NCBI GenBank assembly: GCA_029817715.1
Contig: JARUPY010000533.1
Location: 1,694,001-1,758,000 of the forward strand
Reading direction: 5' to 3'
Source: Melastoma dodecandrum
Lineage: Eukaryota > Streptophyta > Magnoliopsida > Myrtales > Melastomataceae
DNA: 64,000 bases
Position numbers and translations under genes: made by a program. The notes beneath the pieces were generated by a model. That model was given only the letters and a program-made list of their open reading frames with translations. It made no database searches and had not been told where the DNA came from. Of this stretch, positions 12,601 to 27,524 are shown one piece after another; within the stretch, counting starts at the first letter, position 1, and every line of letters begins with the position of its first letter.

Positions 12601-15600
12601 CCATTGATTATCAATGAATTGGAAAGTTCTTTACAGTTTGACATCTTCCAATTTGTTTAATGACTTAGTTATAGTCAAGCTTGATTGTCCTGTCATGACA
12701 TCTTGCCTTAATTTCTGTGTACCCCTTTTAGATTGTTACTCTTTTTGTCTGGTGAGACTTTTGGTCATCTGTGGTGACAGTAAAGCGATTTAATGCAGGA
12801 CAAGGGTTATACTGTCCAAGCTGAGCGGTTAAATTTTCTGCGTTTTCTCTCTCATTTTCGTGCTGTGCATAGGGGTGCATCTTTTGCTGGATTAAGGACA
12901 ACAACAGTTCGAAAGTTGTTACCCGAGTATGTTTTTCTCTATTCCTTTGCCGGTTGCATAACGCATCTTGACCTAGCTGTAAAATTTGATCCCTCTTGGA
13001 ATGGTGCATTTTGTAGGTCTTGGGGTTTTCTCTGTCCTGTGCACACACCCGATGGAGAGCCTTGTGGACTGTTGAATCACATGACTAGTACCTGCCGTAA
13101 GTTTATACTATATTATGTCTGTTAAGTAAGTTTGGAAGACATCTATGTTAACAAAGATTCTGAGCCCCTCATGTATATGTGCAAAATAGGGATGCTTGTG
13201 AGACCAAAGAATTGTCTTGGTCGGGCTGTTTTGCTTTAATATTCATGTTCTGGACCATTTGATCTGTGGTGCTCCAGTTATTCATTCTCTAGCATTTAGA
13301 ATTACATTGTTATTCCCATGTCCTTCCCTCCACTGAGATTTTCGATGCGGTTATGATTTTTAATTTCTTGCAACCTTTCAGAAATCCATTTGTCCGGAAA
13401 ACCATGTTGAATTGTTGAGCTTTATTTGATCGTCATTTCCTTTTTGAATTTTCTATAACTTCTATGCTGAAAGGGCTTTTCAGCATCAGCTTTTGCTTAG
13501 GAAATTGACTGGTCGCTAAAATAGTTAAGCCCATTTTATACAGTCAATTCTTTTTTTATGTGCATTTTATCAAAATGTCTTATTTGCTTGTTAATCCTTG
13601 AGTATTGGCAATTCTAAGTACATTTTTTTGTGACCTTTTCTTTTAGGAATTTCGTCATTCTTTGATTCAAAAGGGAATACTCGGGACTTCATGAAAATCA
13701 GGCTGGCTATTGTGAATGTTCTTATCAGCGTTGGGATGACGTCCTCAATTCCCAGACTTGTTCAAGCTGGTCCTCCAGTAGTACTTTCAGTTCTTTTAGA
13801 TGGCCGGGTTATTGGCACTATTGCTATTAAGCAAGTTCAGAATGCTGTCAACCATCTGAGAGCACTAAAAATGTCATCTTCTCCAATGGTATGTCTTTGG
13901 TAGTTTTCAGTTGATTTGTTAAGAGTTTCACTTTTGTCCTTGAAGGTTTCCTTTCTTGTTTTCTAGATTCCTGATGACCTGGAAGTAGGATACGTCCCAC
14001 TCAGTTTTGGAGCAGCTTACCCTGGTCTATACATATTTTCAAATCCGTCAAGATTTGTACGCCCAGTGAGGAATTTATTGTCAAAGGGCAGTACAGATAT
14101 TGAGTTCATTGGTCCATTTGAGCAGGTTCCGGGTGAATTATTGTTGAAACAAGTAGCTCCTTGTTTACACGCAAAACTCACCTTTTAGAAATCCCTGGTT
14201 GGTGTAGGTGTTTATGGAAATCAAATGCCCAGATGGTATAGATGGCGGAAGAAAAGAGAAGTTCCCTGCAACTCATGAAGAAATTCATCCCACCGGAATA
14301 CTTAGTGTGGTTGCTAACCTCACACCTTGGTCAGATCACAATCAAAGTCCAAGGAATATGTACCAGTGTCAGGTTGTTATTTCTTTATTTTATTTTTTTT
14401 GTATTTCGCTGTAGAAAAGATAGTTGTTGTTCATTCTAGTACGCAATAGTTACTCAAATATCTCGTGGAAAACTATCAAATTGAGAAAAGGTAGTCACAT
14501 GAATATTCGTGATTAATATTAAACCATGGACCGTAAATTATGGATTTGTCGGTGATATTTAGTTAGCTAATATGTGCCTTTGTATCACCTCATGCAAGCT
14601 TTTCCTGGTAATCAATAGAACATTAATTATTCAATTTTTTCAACTGTAGATGGCAAAACAAACAATGGCCTTCTCCACACAAGCAATTCATTTCCGCGCA
14701 GACCAAAAGTTGTATCATCTGCAGGTCAGCTTTTCCAAAGTTGAATTACTAAGGCTTGAATGTGGTACTTCATGGTGCTGTTTCTTGCTAGTACTTTTCA
14801 CAATCCTTCTTGCTATGTTTTGTAAAAGGGTATTTCACCATTGTGTACTCATTAGGAGCATCCTAGATGTCACTGCATACTGGTGAGATGGTAGTCTCAG
14901 TATTGCACAATCAGCTGGAGATTCTTTACCTGGAGTGGAGACTCAGTGTCCATGGTTTATCCTGGCTGTAATGCTTGCTGACTAGTCTTTTTTAGAAATG
15001 GAATTCATAGGTTAGGCAAAGCGTTTAGGTTACACCAAAGACGTATATCAAGCCCAACTATTTTAATATTGTGCAGACTCCTCAGACTCCCATTGTTCGT
15101 ACAAAGGCATACACAAAATTTTGCATAGATGAGCATCCAACTGGTACAAATGCAATTGTTGCGGTGCTGGCTTATACAGGGTAACTTCTTCTGTAACTTT
15201 CTCAGCATGTGGTATTCCATTTATATTTCTTAGATTATTTATATTTACTTTGATCTTTTTAATGCAATTCAGATATGATATGGAGGATGCCATGATACTT
15301 AATAAATCATCAGTAGAGCGTGGAATGTTTCACGGGCAAATATATGAGGTAATTTCTAGTGTTGATATGGGTCCAACGTTTTCTAGCATTTCTTTGGAGA
15401 ATATAATGGCTATTGATTATAATTGAGAAAAAGTTATTACATTACCCTAGATTGCATTGATCTTACCATTTTTTTATTCCTGTTGAACTATGGCATTTCT
15501 CGAGGAAAGTGCTGGTCCAAGTTTTCCAAAGCTGTGTGCTTTTAGAAATTCATGGTTCAGACTAGTGAAAAATATAACCGAGTAAATACATGTTGGATAG

Positions 15601-18376
15601 GCTTCTCTGTTTTCATTTCTTTTTCGAGGTAAAACCTGATGTAATTTCCATGAGAAGCTAGATGAAACCACCTTGGAGTATATTATTCTGGATGTTTCTT
15701 GAAGTTATCAAATGAAAATGTGGATGGGAAAGTAGCCTTGGGATAGGCTATTTCATGAGACGAGAATGTCGTCTTTGATACATTTTATGGAGGCTATTTT
15801 GGTTCTGGAAAAGTGTTTTCAGGTTTTGCTGTGGTAGAAATGATGCACACTGTCATAATAGAAAGGTTCATGGAAATTCTCTTATGTACTAACGATCGAT
15901 TGGTTGAGCATTACCTGCAATATCGGGTTCCCTTTAAGAGAGCATTCTCCCAAGGACTGGCCATCTAGTTTAATCGTCAAAATTTTGACTGCTGATGATT
16001 TATGTCCTTGCAATTCCCTTCAGTGTGCTTTTCTTTAAAGTAATTTTGGAATTTATTTATGCAAGATCCTGAAAGAAATCGTGTTGGTTTTATCTGGGTT
16101 CATGGGTAGACTTCCCTTAAACTTTTTGAAGTCAAATTGTTAACTTAGTGAAGGAAGAGGAGATCTCTTTTTATTCTTGACCTGTGCTCCATGATTATTG
16201 CAGACAGAGACGATTGATCTATCTGATACAAAGGGTAAATTTGGTCAAGGAAATGGAATATTCCGGAGAAGTAATACTAATAAATCAGCTCGTGCCTGTG
16301 TTGATTCTGATGGATTACCTTATGTTGGTCAGGTCAGTGGACAATAATATTTCGTGTGCAAAATTAATGTAGTATGCATTCGTAATTTCTTTTTCTTTCA
16401 GATCTTACGTCCAAAAGATCCCTATTATAGCATTTATGATGAAGTGAACTTCAAGACACATGAAGGCACCGTCAAGGGTTCCGAGACAGTCATCGTGGAT
16501 TATGTTTCTGTTGATACCAAAACCAAGAAGCCATTTCAAAAGGTTAGCATCTTCTGCAGGCTGCAGAGACAACTTCTAATTATTTAATTAGAATTAGGCT
16601 TATGCACCCATGTAGCCTCCTTTTGGTGTTGATGTTGCTCACTACATGTGAATAGACAGTTTATTACGTATTTTTTCACCTTAATTAGAAGACAACTCTT
16701 AAATTCAGTCCGCTCAACCCTTCTATTAATGCAAGTCATATTTGAGATTAATGTTTTGGAAAGGAGCTATTTACATCTGGAAAATCCTGTGTCTTGGTGT
16801 CCGTTGATTCATTTTTTGGGGCATATAGCTTTAGAGGCAGGCTTTCAATGGAATGGGGATGAGAGGTTCATATCAATTACTTGGAGGAAATTCTGCCTGT
16901 CAAATGCTGAATGTCCCAGATGAAATTAAGCAGTTCCATACATGTGCTTATTCTAAATATGATTTTCTTTCCTATAAGGTCGGATCCTGCATGCCTTGTT
17001 GATTATTTTTGGATGTGTGTTGCACCATGCGTTTATTCTCTTTCAGGAGGTTGGGTTAAATCTCACACTATATTTACATTTCCTATATTTGAGCAGGCAA
17101 ACATACGACTGCGGCATCCAAGAAATCCTATTATCGGCGACAAGTTTAGTAGTAGGCATGGTCAGAAAGGAGTGTGCTCTCAACTATGGCCAGACATTGA
17201 TATGCCCTTTTCTGGAGTTACAGGAATGCGTCCCGATTTGATAATTAATCCTCATGCATTTCCTTCAAGGATGACAATTGCTATGCTTCTCGAGTCCATT
17301 GCTGCAAAGGTATGCCTCAGTGCAACTTAATATAAGCCAATATAATCATTTCAATGGCTTAATGATTTTGATCTTCCTTTTCTACTTAGACTGTTTTTTG
17401 TACATATTTGGCTACCCATTTGTAAACAGGCGGGCAGCTTAGATGGTGAATTTGTTGATGCAACTCCATTTGCTAGCTCAGTTAAGAAGGATGATGAGGA
17501 TGAATCCGAATCAGAATCAATAGTTGACCAAATCGGGGATAAGCTACGTCGGCGGGGTTTCAACTACCTTGGCGTGGAGGTGTTATATAGTGGTGTATAT
17601 GGCACTGAGCTTACGTGTGAGATTTTTGTAGGCCCTGTGTATTACCAGCGGCTGCGACACATGGTTTCTGACAAGTTTCAGGCAAGTTCTCATCATTCTT
17701 GTATCATTTGTGAGACATTGTACTTTTCATTGCATTTTGTCAGATCTGCTAAGATATACGAAGAGCCTTGTGAAGTCATCCTATTGTATGTCTTACAAGC
17801 CCGATTAATTGCTTTCTATATCGACCGTCTCCCGCAGTTGCTTTCCTTGAATGTCCATAACTGTTTCCTGAACGCATTTTCAAATCTCTTTTTGGTGTAA
17901 AGGATGAAATTTCGCTGATTGGATCTTTTTAACATTTCCATTGCTTGTTCATGTTGCAGGTGCGGTCTACGGGCAGACGAGATCAGGTAACTCACCAACC
18001 TATCAAAGGAAGAAAGCAGGGTGGGGGTATTCGCTTTGGCGAAATGGAACGCGACTCCATGCTGGCTCATGGAGCAGCATATCTACTTCATGATAGGCTC
18101 GACACGTGTTCGGATAAGCATATTGCTGATGTCTGTTCTATTTGTGGAAGCATCCTTGCCGCTGAGTTCATCGAGCCTCAAAGTCGAACTGTTGTTGGAC
18201 AGATTGCAAAACTCCCAACCACTGGGGCTCCTAGAAAGGTCTCATGCCTTGTATGTAAAACGAGCAAAGGCATGGAGACCGTTGTGATTCCTTACGTCTT
18301 TCGATATCTCGCTGCTGAGTTGGCAGCGATGAACATCCAGATGACCCTGAATTTGAGCAAAAATGCTGCGGTTTGA
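6610..18376 (+). CDS. NRPA2: DNA-directed RNA polymerase I second-largest subunit
   Basis: The gene encodes the beta-like subunit that forms half of the Pol I active cleft and transcribes 45S rRNA genes in the nucleolus. I resolve 27 exons that join in frame to 1174 residues, close to the Arabidopsis length. Exons: 6610-6787, 6887-6969, 7058-7177, 7490-7566, 7984-8047, 8937-9007, 9562-9639, 9718-9763, 9921-10101, 10183-10232, 10306-10379, 10778-10895, 11155-11239, 11872-11990, 12799-12926, 13017-13096, 13647-13888, 13967-14125, 14208-14372, 14650-14724, 15077-15180, 15273-15348, 16204-16332, 16402-16542, 17097-17309, 17430-17681, 17960-18376. Landmarks are the Mg-binding DMEDAM (about 768-773), the catalytic-site [12 protein letters not shown] (about 895-906), and a C-terminal zinc site with Cys at about 1095, 1098, 1132 and 1135. 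The N-terminus (FDHMIEKGL) is Pol I type, not Pol II or III. Intron 1 is AT-AC; introns 14 and 26 use GC donors. Confidence 0.97.
6788..6886 (+). other. U12-type AT-AC intron (NRPA2 intron 1)
   Basis: The 99-bp intron starts ATATCCTTTT, contains TCCTTGAC at 6867-6874 matching the U12 branch-site consensus, and ends AC 13 nt after the branch adenosine. Splicing there joins codons into KMKIWFDDPVV, the expected family sequence, whereas no GT-AG pair nearby keeps the frame. This is a minor-spliceosome intron. Confidence 0.9.
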
Positions 18377-18922
18377 TGCTCGTCGCATCTTCATGGGTTT
18401 TATGCTCCGTCCGAATCACAACAGTGTTTGTCGCCGCTGACCCATCCTTGCTTATCAGGGCAAAGTTTTGGTACGTGAAGTGAGTTACGTTGAGTTGTAA
18501 CTTTATTTAAAATTTTGATAATACTCCATAATTAACGAGATATGGAAGTTATGATGGTCGTACCTGAGTTTATTTATATGCTTTAGATCCATTGTTCCGG
18601 TGTAGGATTTGTTAGGTTTATTTAATGGAATTGAATTCTTAATTAAAATCTTCAATTTTAAAGTTAAGCATTTTTTAAAGCTAGGTTTGGATTTGTAAAT
18701 GAAGATTAGAGAATTTAATATTACTATTCACGGTTTATAATTTCTGGTACGGCCGAAAAGATCTCTTGTTAAAAATTTAGGAGAAAAGTTGCAATTATCT
18801 CGTGTTTAAATGGAGAAAAACAAGTTCAATGTAGAAAAAAGAACTGGAATTCTATTAAACAGCAAGAGCAGCATCAGTAGTTCCTCGGCTACCTAGATAT
18901 CACAATTTCACCGAAAAGATTC
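18377..18922. other. Convergent 3' flank between NRPA2 and PRMT3
   Basis: An A/T-rich 546-bp stretch between two stop codons facing each other. It should hold both 3' untranslated regions. I see nothing else in it. Confidence 0.5.
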
Positions 18923-21534
<2,612 letters not shown>

Positions 21535-21605
21535 CTGCTGCCGTTTATGCGATCGCAAAGGGGGCGGCGACTGGAAGAGACGCTTAAACCCTGACTCTCA
21601 AATCT

Positions 21606-21614
21606 AAACCCTAA
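21606..21614 (+). promoter_or_regulatory. Telo-box in the PRMT3/NDUFA6 bidirectional promoter
   Basis: AAACCCTAA sits 72 bp upstream of the PRMT3 start and 186 bp upstream of the NDUFA6 start, in the only intergenic space between these head-to-head genes (21535-21799). Telo-boxes mark growth- and translation-linked plant promoters; whether it serves one or both genes is unknown. Confidence 0.5.
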
Positions 21615-21799
21615 ACCTTCTCTTTTCGTTTTTCGGGCCTTGTACTCTCATAAAGGAATAATTTCCCAACGTCGAGCCCACATCAAATGTGAAAAGCCTG
21701 ACCCGGATCTCTTCCCGATCCCACCCCACCCCCCGCTCTGAGTTGGCGGTTGCTGTGAACGGCGGAGGGCGGCGAGGCGATTTATCTGGTTGCGACAGG

Positions 21800-23200
21800 A
21801 TGGCGTTCACGATGAGGGCGGCCAAGGTTCCTCTGAACTCCGCGAGTCTTGATGAGGCGAAGAATCGGGTGTTCGACCTCTTCAGGACGGCTTGCAGGTC
21901 CCTCCCTAGCGTTATGGAGATCTACAACCTCGACGACGTCGTCACCATCTCCCAGCTCCGCTCCGCCATCTCTTCCGAGATCCGCCGCAACTCCCATGTC
22001 ACTAACCCTAAGGTCCCACCAGCTATCCTCGCTTTTGCTGATGGATTGGATTGGGTTTTGTACCCAGTGTTTGCGGTTGTTCTCTTGTTGTGTTTTCTTG
22101 GGAATGATCCCCTGGAATTATAGCCATGTGTTCTTGTGTGTTGATCTCGGTTGGGAACAGAGTAGGATCCTTAAGGATTGTTGTGATACATTGCCTGTCG
22201 AGGTGAATAAAATGGTCTTGCTCATGTATTGACGATCCAATTCGACTGGTTTGATACTGGAAGAGTTATAGTATCACTCATCCCTTCCTGCTATTGTTGT
22301 GAGATTATCTGGAAGAATAGTTGAACTTTAGCGTGTGACCCATGGTTCTCCTCCATCTATTAAGTTGGATGATGTGTATAGTGGAGATGCCAAAGTTGAT
22401 CTTCAGATAATGTTGACTGATCATGTTGAATGTCTTTTTAATTTAACAAATAGTAGTTTGCAAGCACAATTTTCAACATATCTTTGCTCTTCGACAGAAA
22501 AGTTTTAGAGCTTCTGGTGTTGTATTTGGTGCCTCTAATTTGTTGGAAAATTATATAGATAACTATTTGTAAATTGACAAGTGAAAAAAGAAGGGAAATT
22601 GCTATATTAGCCCTAACTTTTCGTGAGATCAGGATCCCTTGTGGATTTTAGTTGCATTGGTGGTAATTTTTTTAGTTTTACATCCGCTTTAGTTTCAAAG
22701 GTTGTCTTATCATGTCTGTACCGTTACAGAAGGAGGATAAGATGTTGAGGAGATATCCATGAATAGCCATCCTGTAAATTAAGTTATATGTGGGACAAGT
22801 GAGAAACCTGTCGAAACATTTTAAAAAAAAAAAGTCGTTTCATAAATGGATAGGTTAGCTAGCTCATATCCATCTTTGCGGAGAAATGGTAGTCTGATGA
22901 AGCAAAATTGCCATTAAAATTGAATAATGTTTTTAATTTCACTTCTGAGCGGCTGTGCCTTTGGCAACAATTTGGCATGCAACTAATAATGATCTTCTAA
23001 TGCTGCATATGCAGGTTATTGATATGCTTGTCTTCAAGGGTATGGAAGAATTGGGCAACATTACAGAGCATGCAAAGCAGAGGCACCACATCATCGGTCA
23101 ATATGTAGTGGGTAATCAAGGGCTTATTCAGGACGCGGCCTCCAAAGAAAAGAGCACGTCTGACTTCTTGAAAAATTTTTACAAGAGCAATTATTTTTGA
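21800..23200 (+). CDS. NDUFA6: Mitochondrial complex I subunit NDUFA6/B14 (LYR family)
   Basis: Two exons, 21800-22012 and 23015-23200, give 132 residues, the usual plant length. This accessory subunit of NADH:ubiquinone oxidoreductase belongs to the LYR family and binds the mitochondrial acyl carrier protein on the matrix arm. The N-terminus MAFTMRAAKVPLNSAS and the C-terminus FLKNFYKSNYF are diagnostic of the plant family; RVFDLFRTACRSLP is the LYR-region helix. An in-frame codon further upstream exists, but family alignment supports the ATG at 21800. The single 1-kb intron (22013-23014) interrupts TNPK/VIDML and I see no gene in it. Its promoter is shared head-to-head with PRMT3. Confidence 0.95.
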
Positions 23201-24040
23201 GCTTTTTGACATATGGATGCTCTTTCGCAAATGGCACAACATGGGGTCAGGTGCAAACTTCTGAATAAAGATTTACTCCTCACTCGCTTGTTAATTGTCA
23301 TATTGCTGCCAGGTACCTGGTGGCCTGAGATTAGCTTGATACTCTTTCATCAGTTCAACTCCGTGTTTGTTGTAAATGTACCCCGAGTTACTTTGCGTTA
23401 TTATTCCCCCGCACTGTGGGCTATCAGGCCTCGATTGCAGGTGCTTATAGCATTTCTTTTGCACATTATCTTTACAAAATGTCCAGTTTCCTTTGGCATC
23501 CGTTGGATTTGAGATGAGAAGTTGGGACCATTTCTATCCCATTCTGCATCTCTATCCCCATTCATTCGCGCAAAATTATTTTTCTCTGCCCCAGGCTGCA
23601 GACAAGTCGGTTGTAGTTGAGCAGAAAAGGTTTAAGGTGTGGAAAGAAAGCTCGGCCAGGTAACAATTTCCTTTTGGATCTCTCTTGCGGGTCTCTGCGG
23701 ATGGACGCTTAACAACATAAATTGTCAAATGATTGTTGGTCATGTGGTAGACATGGAAATAAGTTTAAGGTAATAGATTATTCCCAATCTTAAGGATTGT
23801 GTAGGGTAACACTGGGATTTGATAGTGATTAACGGGGTTGGGGGGAGGGGTTGGCCCAGTAGTTTTATTGACAGTGGGCGTCTGGTAACTTTTCTCTACA
23901 TGATAATAATGCCGTTGCCAAAAGAGGCTCTAAAGAAGACACACATTACATGACTCCGCTACTGATTTTGCTCTAATGTCCCGACCAGGAGACTATGTTA
24001 GACATCAGCATGGAAGGGGATGATATTGTGATATGATGTT
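23201..24040. other. Convergent 3' flank between NDUFA6 and the TGA gene
   Basis: Contains the presumed 3' untranslated regions of both genes. One exon-like island at 23595-23659 is bounded by CAG and GTAACA and is open for 21 codons, but I cannot tie it to a gene. Nothing else stands out. Confidence 0.4.
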
Positions 24041-27000
24041 TCACTCTCTTGGACGTACAAGCCAAAGAGAGCTGAGAGCGCGTAGTCGGGAGAAATAATC
24101 ATGTATTGCTAGGAGTGCCCGAGCTGACTGCCGTGTGGTCAGAATGCGGTGCATTTGCTGAAGGGTTTGGTGGCGCAGGTTGTCCGCCTGGATGGAGATA
24201 CAGCAAAGCATTATTAATAAGGACAGATCAATGATACTAAAAATTACATCGAATTGATGCGAGCATGTTACCTGGCGGATAAAACTGTCGAGGGTTCCGA
24301 GTTTGCCCATTGCCATGGCCATCTGACCCATGTAGTTTGCCACATTACCAGACGAGCCAGAGGATCCTAGAGATCCACCGCTGCACAGAGTCTCGGCAAG
24401 GGACTGTTGAAGTTGTTCCATGCCCTGAGACAAAGCATCTTCCGCTTGCTGGGAAGATTGCTGCAAATTGCCAATCCCAACCAGCTGCTGCTCAGTCAGA
24501 GGTTCTAACTGATTCGCGAGAAGCTGCGAATGCATGTAGGTCACATTCACAGGTTTGTTGTTTTAATCAGGCACTGAATAGTGGCAAAAGAAAAATAGCC
24601 TTGCCTTTAGGAGCTCGGATGGACGAAAACCTCCCAGCCACATGAAACACCGTTCTGCAGGCGTTTTCCACATTCCCGACAAAAGATGAAAAACATCATT
24701 CTTGGCCGCATTGCTTTTAAGCCTGAAAATCTCATCATAATGTGCCATAACGCCTTCGACTATTATACGAAGTTCAGCATCGCCCGCATGGGCAGTAACT
24801 GCCGATCTCAGCTCGTTGATCTGTCGGTTCTGCTCCTCCAGCCACCGGGCATATTCTACATCAAATGTCATGGCTCCTGCGAAAAGGTGCAAATGATATG
24901 TTATCGACAGAGAATAACTCGATATTCTGATCTTTCAGCAGCTGAGTGTGTTGAGATCCCAAATTTTAACCAACAGTCGGGGACTTGAAATTCTAGTTCA
25001 AATATTCAGCATGTCTTTCCAGGAGGTTTTGACTAAGACACTATTGACCACATTTCCATCACAAGAAGTTTATCCACCATTGCCATTATAACTCGATATC
25101 CTGATCTTTCAGCAGTGTGTGTTGAGATCCCAAACTGTAACTAACATGTCAGGGGCTTGAAATTCTAGTTCAAATATTCGGCACTTTCCAGGAGGTTTTG
25201 ACTAACACTATCGCCCACATTTCCATCAGAAGTTTATCCACCATTGCCATTATAACTCGATATTTTGATCTTTCAGCAGTGTGTGGAGATTCCAAACTCT
25301 AATTAACATGTTAGGGGTGGCAATTTTGGACACGACACGAACACGACCCGTAATTTTAGTGTATGGGTTTGACCTTAGTGTCGTTATCGGGTCGACCCGT
25401 TATACCTGATATCTTAACGGGTCGATTTTGGGTCGTATTCACCTTATCCGATAATACCCATTAAGACCCGTTTCAACAAGACGCTTTTTGTACGATTTTA
25501 TCTTAGATATTTTTTGAAGGCCCTTCTTTGTACTAAAAGTAGGATTTTAAACTTGTAAGGTAACATTTATTTTGGTCCAAATATTTAATTCCTAACTAAT
25601 CGATCATGAACTGCATACTTTCACTCAAATGGGACATGGACATCACTGTTTATGTTAATCATGTGTTTATTTCTTAATTTCAAAAAGTGTCCGTGCCGAG
25701 AGTGAAGAACTTGTGAGGTTATATGTGAATAACGAAGACATCACTCAATCTACAAGTTCAACAAATATTGGTTAGTTGGGTTCCTTATGCCATCATTTTT
25801 ATATAAATTTATTTTTTAATATTTATATGAATATTCTTGCAGGAAATGAAAATCCATCTACAAGTGTACGATCATGATATATATTCAATTTTTTTGTTAA
25901 TTTACTATAAACACCAAATTATTTATATTTCATAATTTTATTATGAATTTTTTATGGATTTACTATATTTTTAACTTGTTGAATTATCATGTAGTTCAGA
26001 TATTAGGCTTATTTTAGACTGAATTTTTTTTCGTCTCTTACCGTTATAAAACAGTTCGGGTTTGGATCTACTACAATGACACGAAAACCTTAACGGGTAG
26101 TGTTTAGGTCGATGTGTTTCGTGTCGTGTCTAATCGTGCCTGGACACTAATCCGATCCGTTTACCCGTTTTGCCACCCTAATGTCAGGGGATTCAAATTC
26201 TATTTCAAATATTTGGCATGTCTTTCCAGGAGGTTTTGACTAAGACGCTATCGACCACAATTACATCACAAGAAGTTTACCCACCAATGCCATTTTTTCG
26301 TCACTATTAAGTTTTCTCACTGATATAACTGATTTCTCTAATAATTAACAGCAGAATATCGTGAGAAGATGTTAGAATAGAATACCAATTTTTAGCTTTT
26401 GGGGATAAACAGCAAACCTATGGCTACCTTCTCTAGAGAATGACCGTAACCAAAAGCAAAACTGAACATACGCTTCACAAGATAGAAGAGTAGGGGAGAA
26501 TACCACTGCCACCGTTGGCATGAGCTTGATCATTCGAACTCGATATGAATATTCCCTGTCAAAAAAGACGAATTGAAGATAAGAATACTCCACACACTTA
26601 TATAGCGAGATGTTTATATGTGCATGTGTGTGTGTTATATATGTGTATATGAGTATATAGCCAGATGTTTAAACAAACTAAGAGTTGTATAGTGAGTGAA
26701 AGATGTACAATTCAGTGTGCATTACAAGAAATCCAGCTGCACCTGTTGTCTAGCTCGCTGCAACTCCTGCTCTAACTGTGTCAGCTTCAAACGACTACTC
26801 TCGAGTTGTTGTACGTATGCCTACATCATACACAAAAGTAAAGTTTGCAAGCATTAGTTCACTTATTGTAAATAGAAAAAAAAAAAAAGGTGTTCAGAAG
26901 CATCCAGCAGGATCGAATGATAGCCCAACAAAGACAATAATGTGTGGAAGGTCTATGAGAGAGGAACCTCCACGAAGAATTCGATGCAGTAGAGAAAAGA

Positions 27001-27524
27001 ACATTTCATGGCCAAAAGAAAAGAAACAAATCTTACTTTTTTCCTTAACCGACTTTTCCTTGCTGCCTCACGATTTTGGGCAAGCCTACGGAGAGTCTGC
27101 ACATAGACATTAATGATCAATGGTTCAGCAGTTACTTGACATACAGGATAAAAGTATGGAAAACTGATCGTACCTTCTGATCTGTCTTCTCCTTTGATCT
27201 GTCACTAGATTCATAACCAACAATAGCAGTAGATTTTCCCCTATCAAACTGCATATATGGAGATGGCTAATGTAAAATTTCCATACCACTCGTTGAGGTT
27301 ATGAAAACCTTGCTATGCACATTTCAGAGAAGCAAACAGAAAAAAAAAAACAACAAAGTTGGCACAATCAACATTTAGACAGCCATTTAAACACCATGGT
27401 ACCATCTTCTGAATTTATTTTATGAGAACGATTAACATAAAAGCACCAGAAAAAAACTTACCCTCCGATTTTTCTCATCTGTATCATCTGTTGATATATC
27501 TGTCCTAGGACTTCCATCAGCCAT
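24041..27524 (-). CDS. TGA6: TGA clade II bZIP transcription factor (TGA2/5/6 type)
   Basis: Eight minus-strand exons (27524-27462, 27248-27174, 27096-27037, 26820-26743, 26555-26504, 24876-24605, 24523-24272, 24187-24041) give 332 residues, the length of Arabidopsis TGA2/6. The basic region NREAARKSRLRKK (about 53-66) is followed by a short leucine zipper and then the DOG1-type domain (MTFDVEYARWLEEQ onward) used for NPR1 contact. TGA factors bind TGACG elements in the nucleus and carry NPR1/salicylate responses and detoxification genes. Intron 6 has a GC donor (AAG/GCAAGG at 24604). Intron 5 carries tandem repeats and a transposon. Its place next to NDUFA6 and PRMT3 matches Arabidopsis TGA6, which is why I prefer that symbol over TGA2. 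Confidence 0.95.
24913..25311. repeat. Tandem repeat of about 170 bp (2.3 copies; third copy split by a transposon)
   Basis: Inside TGA intron 5 a unit starting ATAACTCGATATT begins at 24913, 25088 and 25252 with small indels. The third copy is interrupted at 25311 and resumes at 26181, ending near 26300. Shared segments include CAGGAGGTTTTGACTAA and AAGTTTATCCACCATTGCC. Confidence 0.8.
25312..26180. mobile_element. Non-autonomous terminal-inverted-repeat transposon in TGA intron 5
   Basis: An 869-bp insertion begins TAGGGGTGGCAATTTTGG and ends CCCGTTTTGCCACCCTA, so its ends are imperfect inverted repeats that extend inward (GACACGACACGAA near both ends). It splits the third tandem-repeat copy, and ATGT occurs on both sides (25308-25311, 26181-26184), a possible 4-bp duplication. 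No transposase is seen. GGGGTGGCAA-type ends are common on plant hAT-like elements, but those make 8-bp duplications, so the superfamily is left open. Confidence 0.7.

Noticed and set aside
24913..25311. Tandem repeats considered as a CRISPR-like array
   Set aside because: Units are contiguous 170-bp duplications without unique spacers, in a plant intron.
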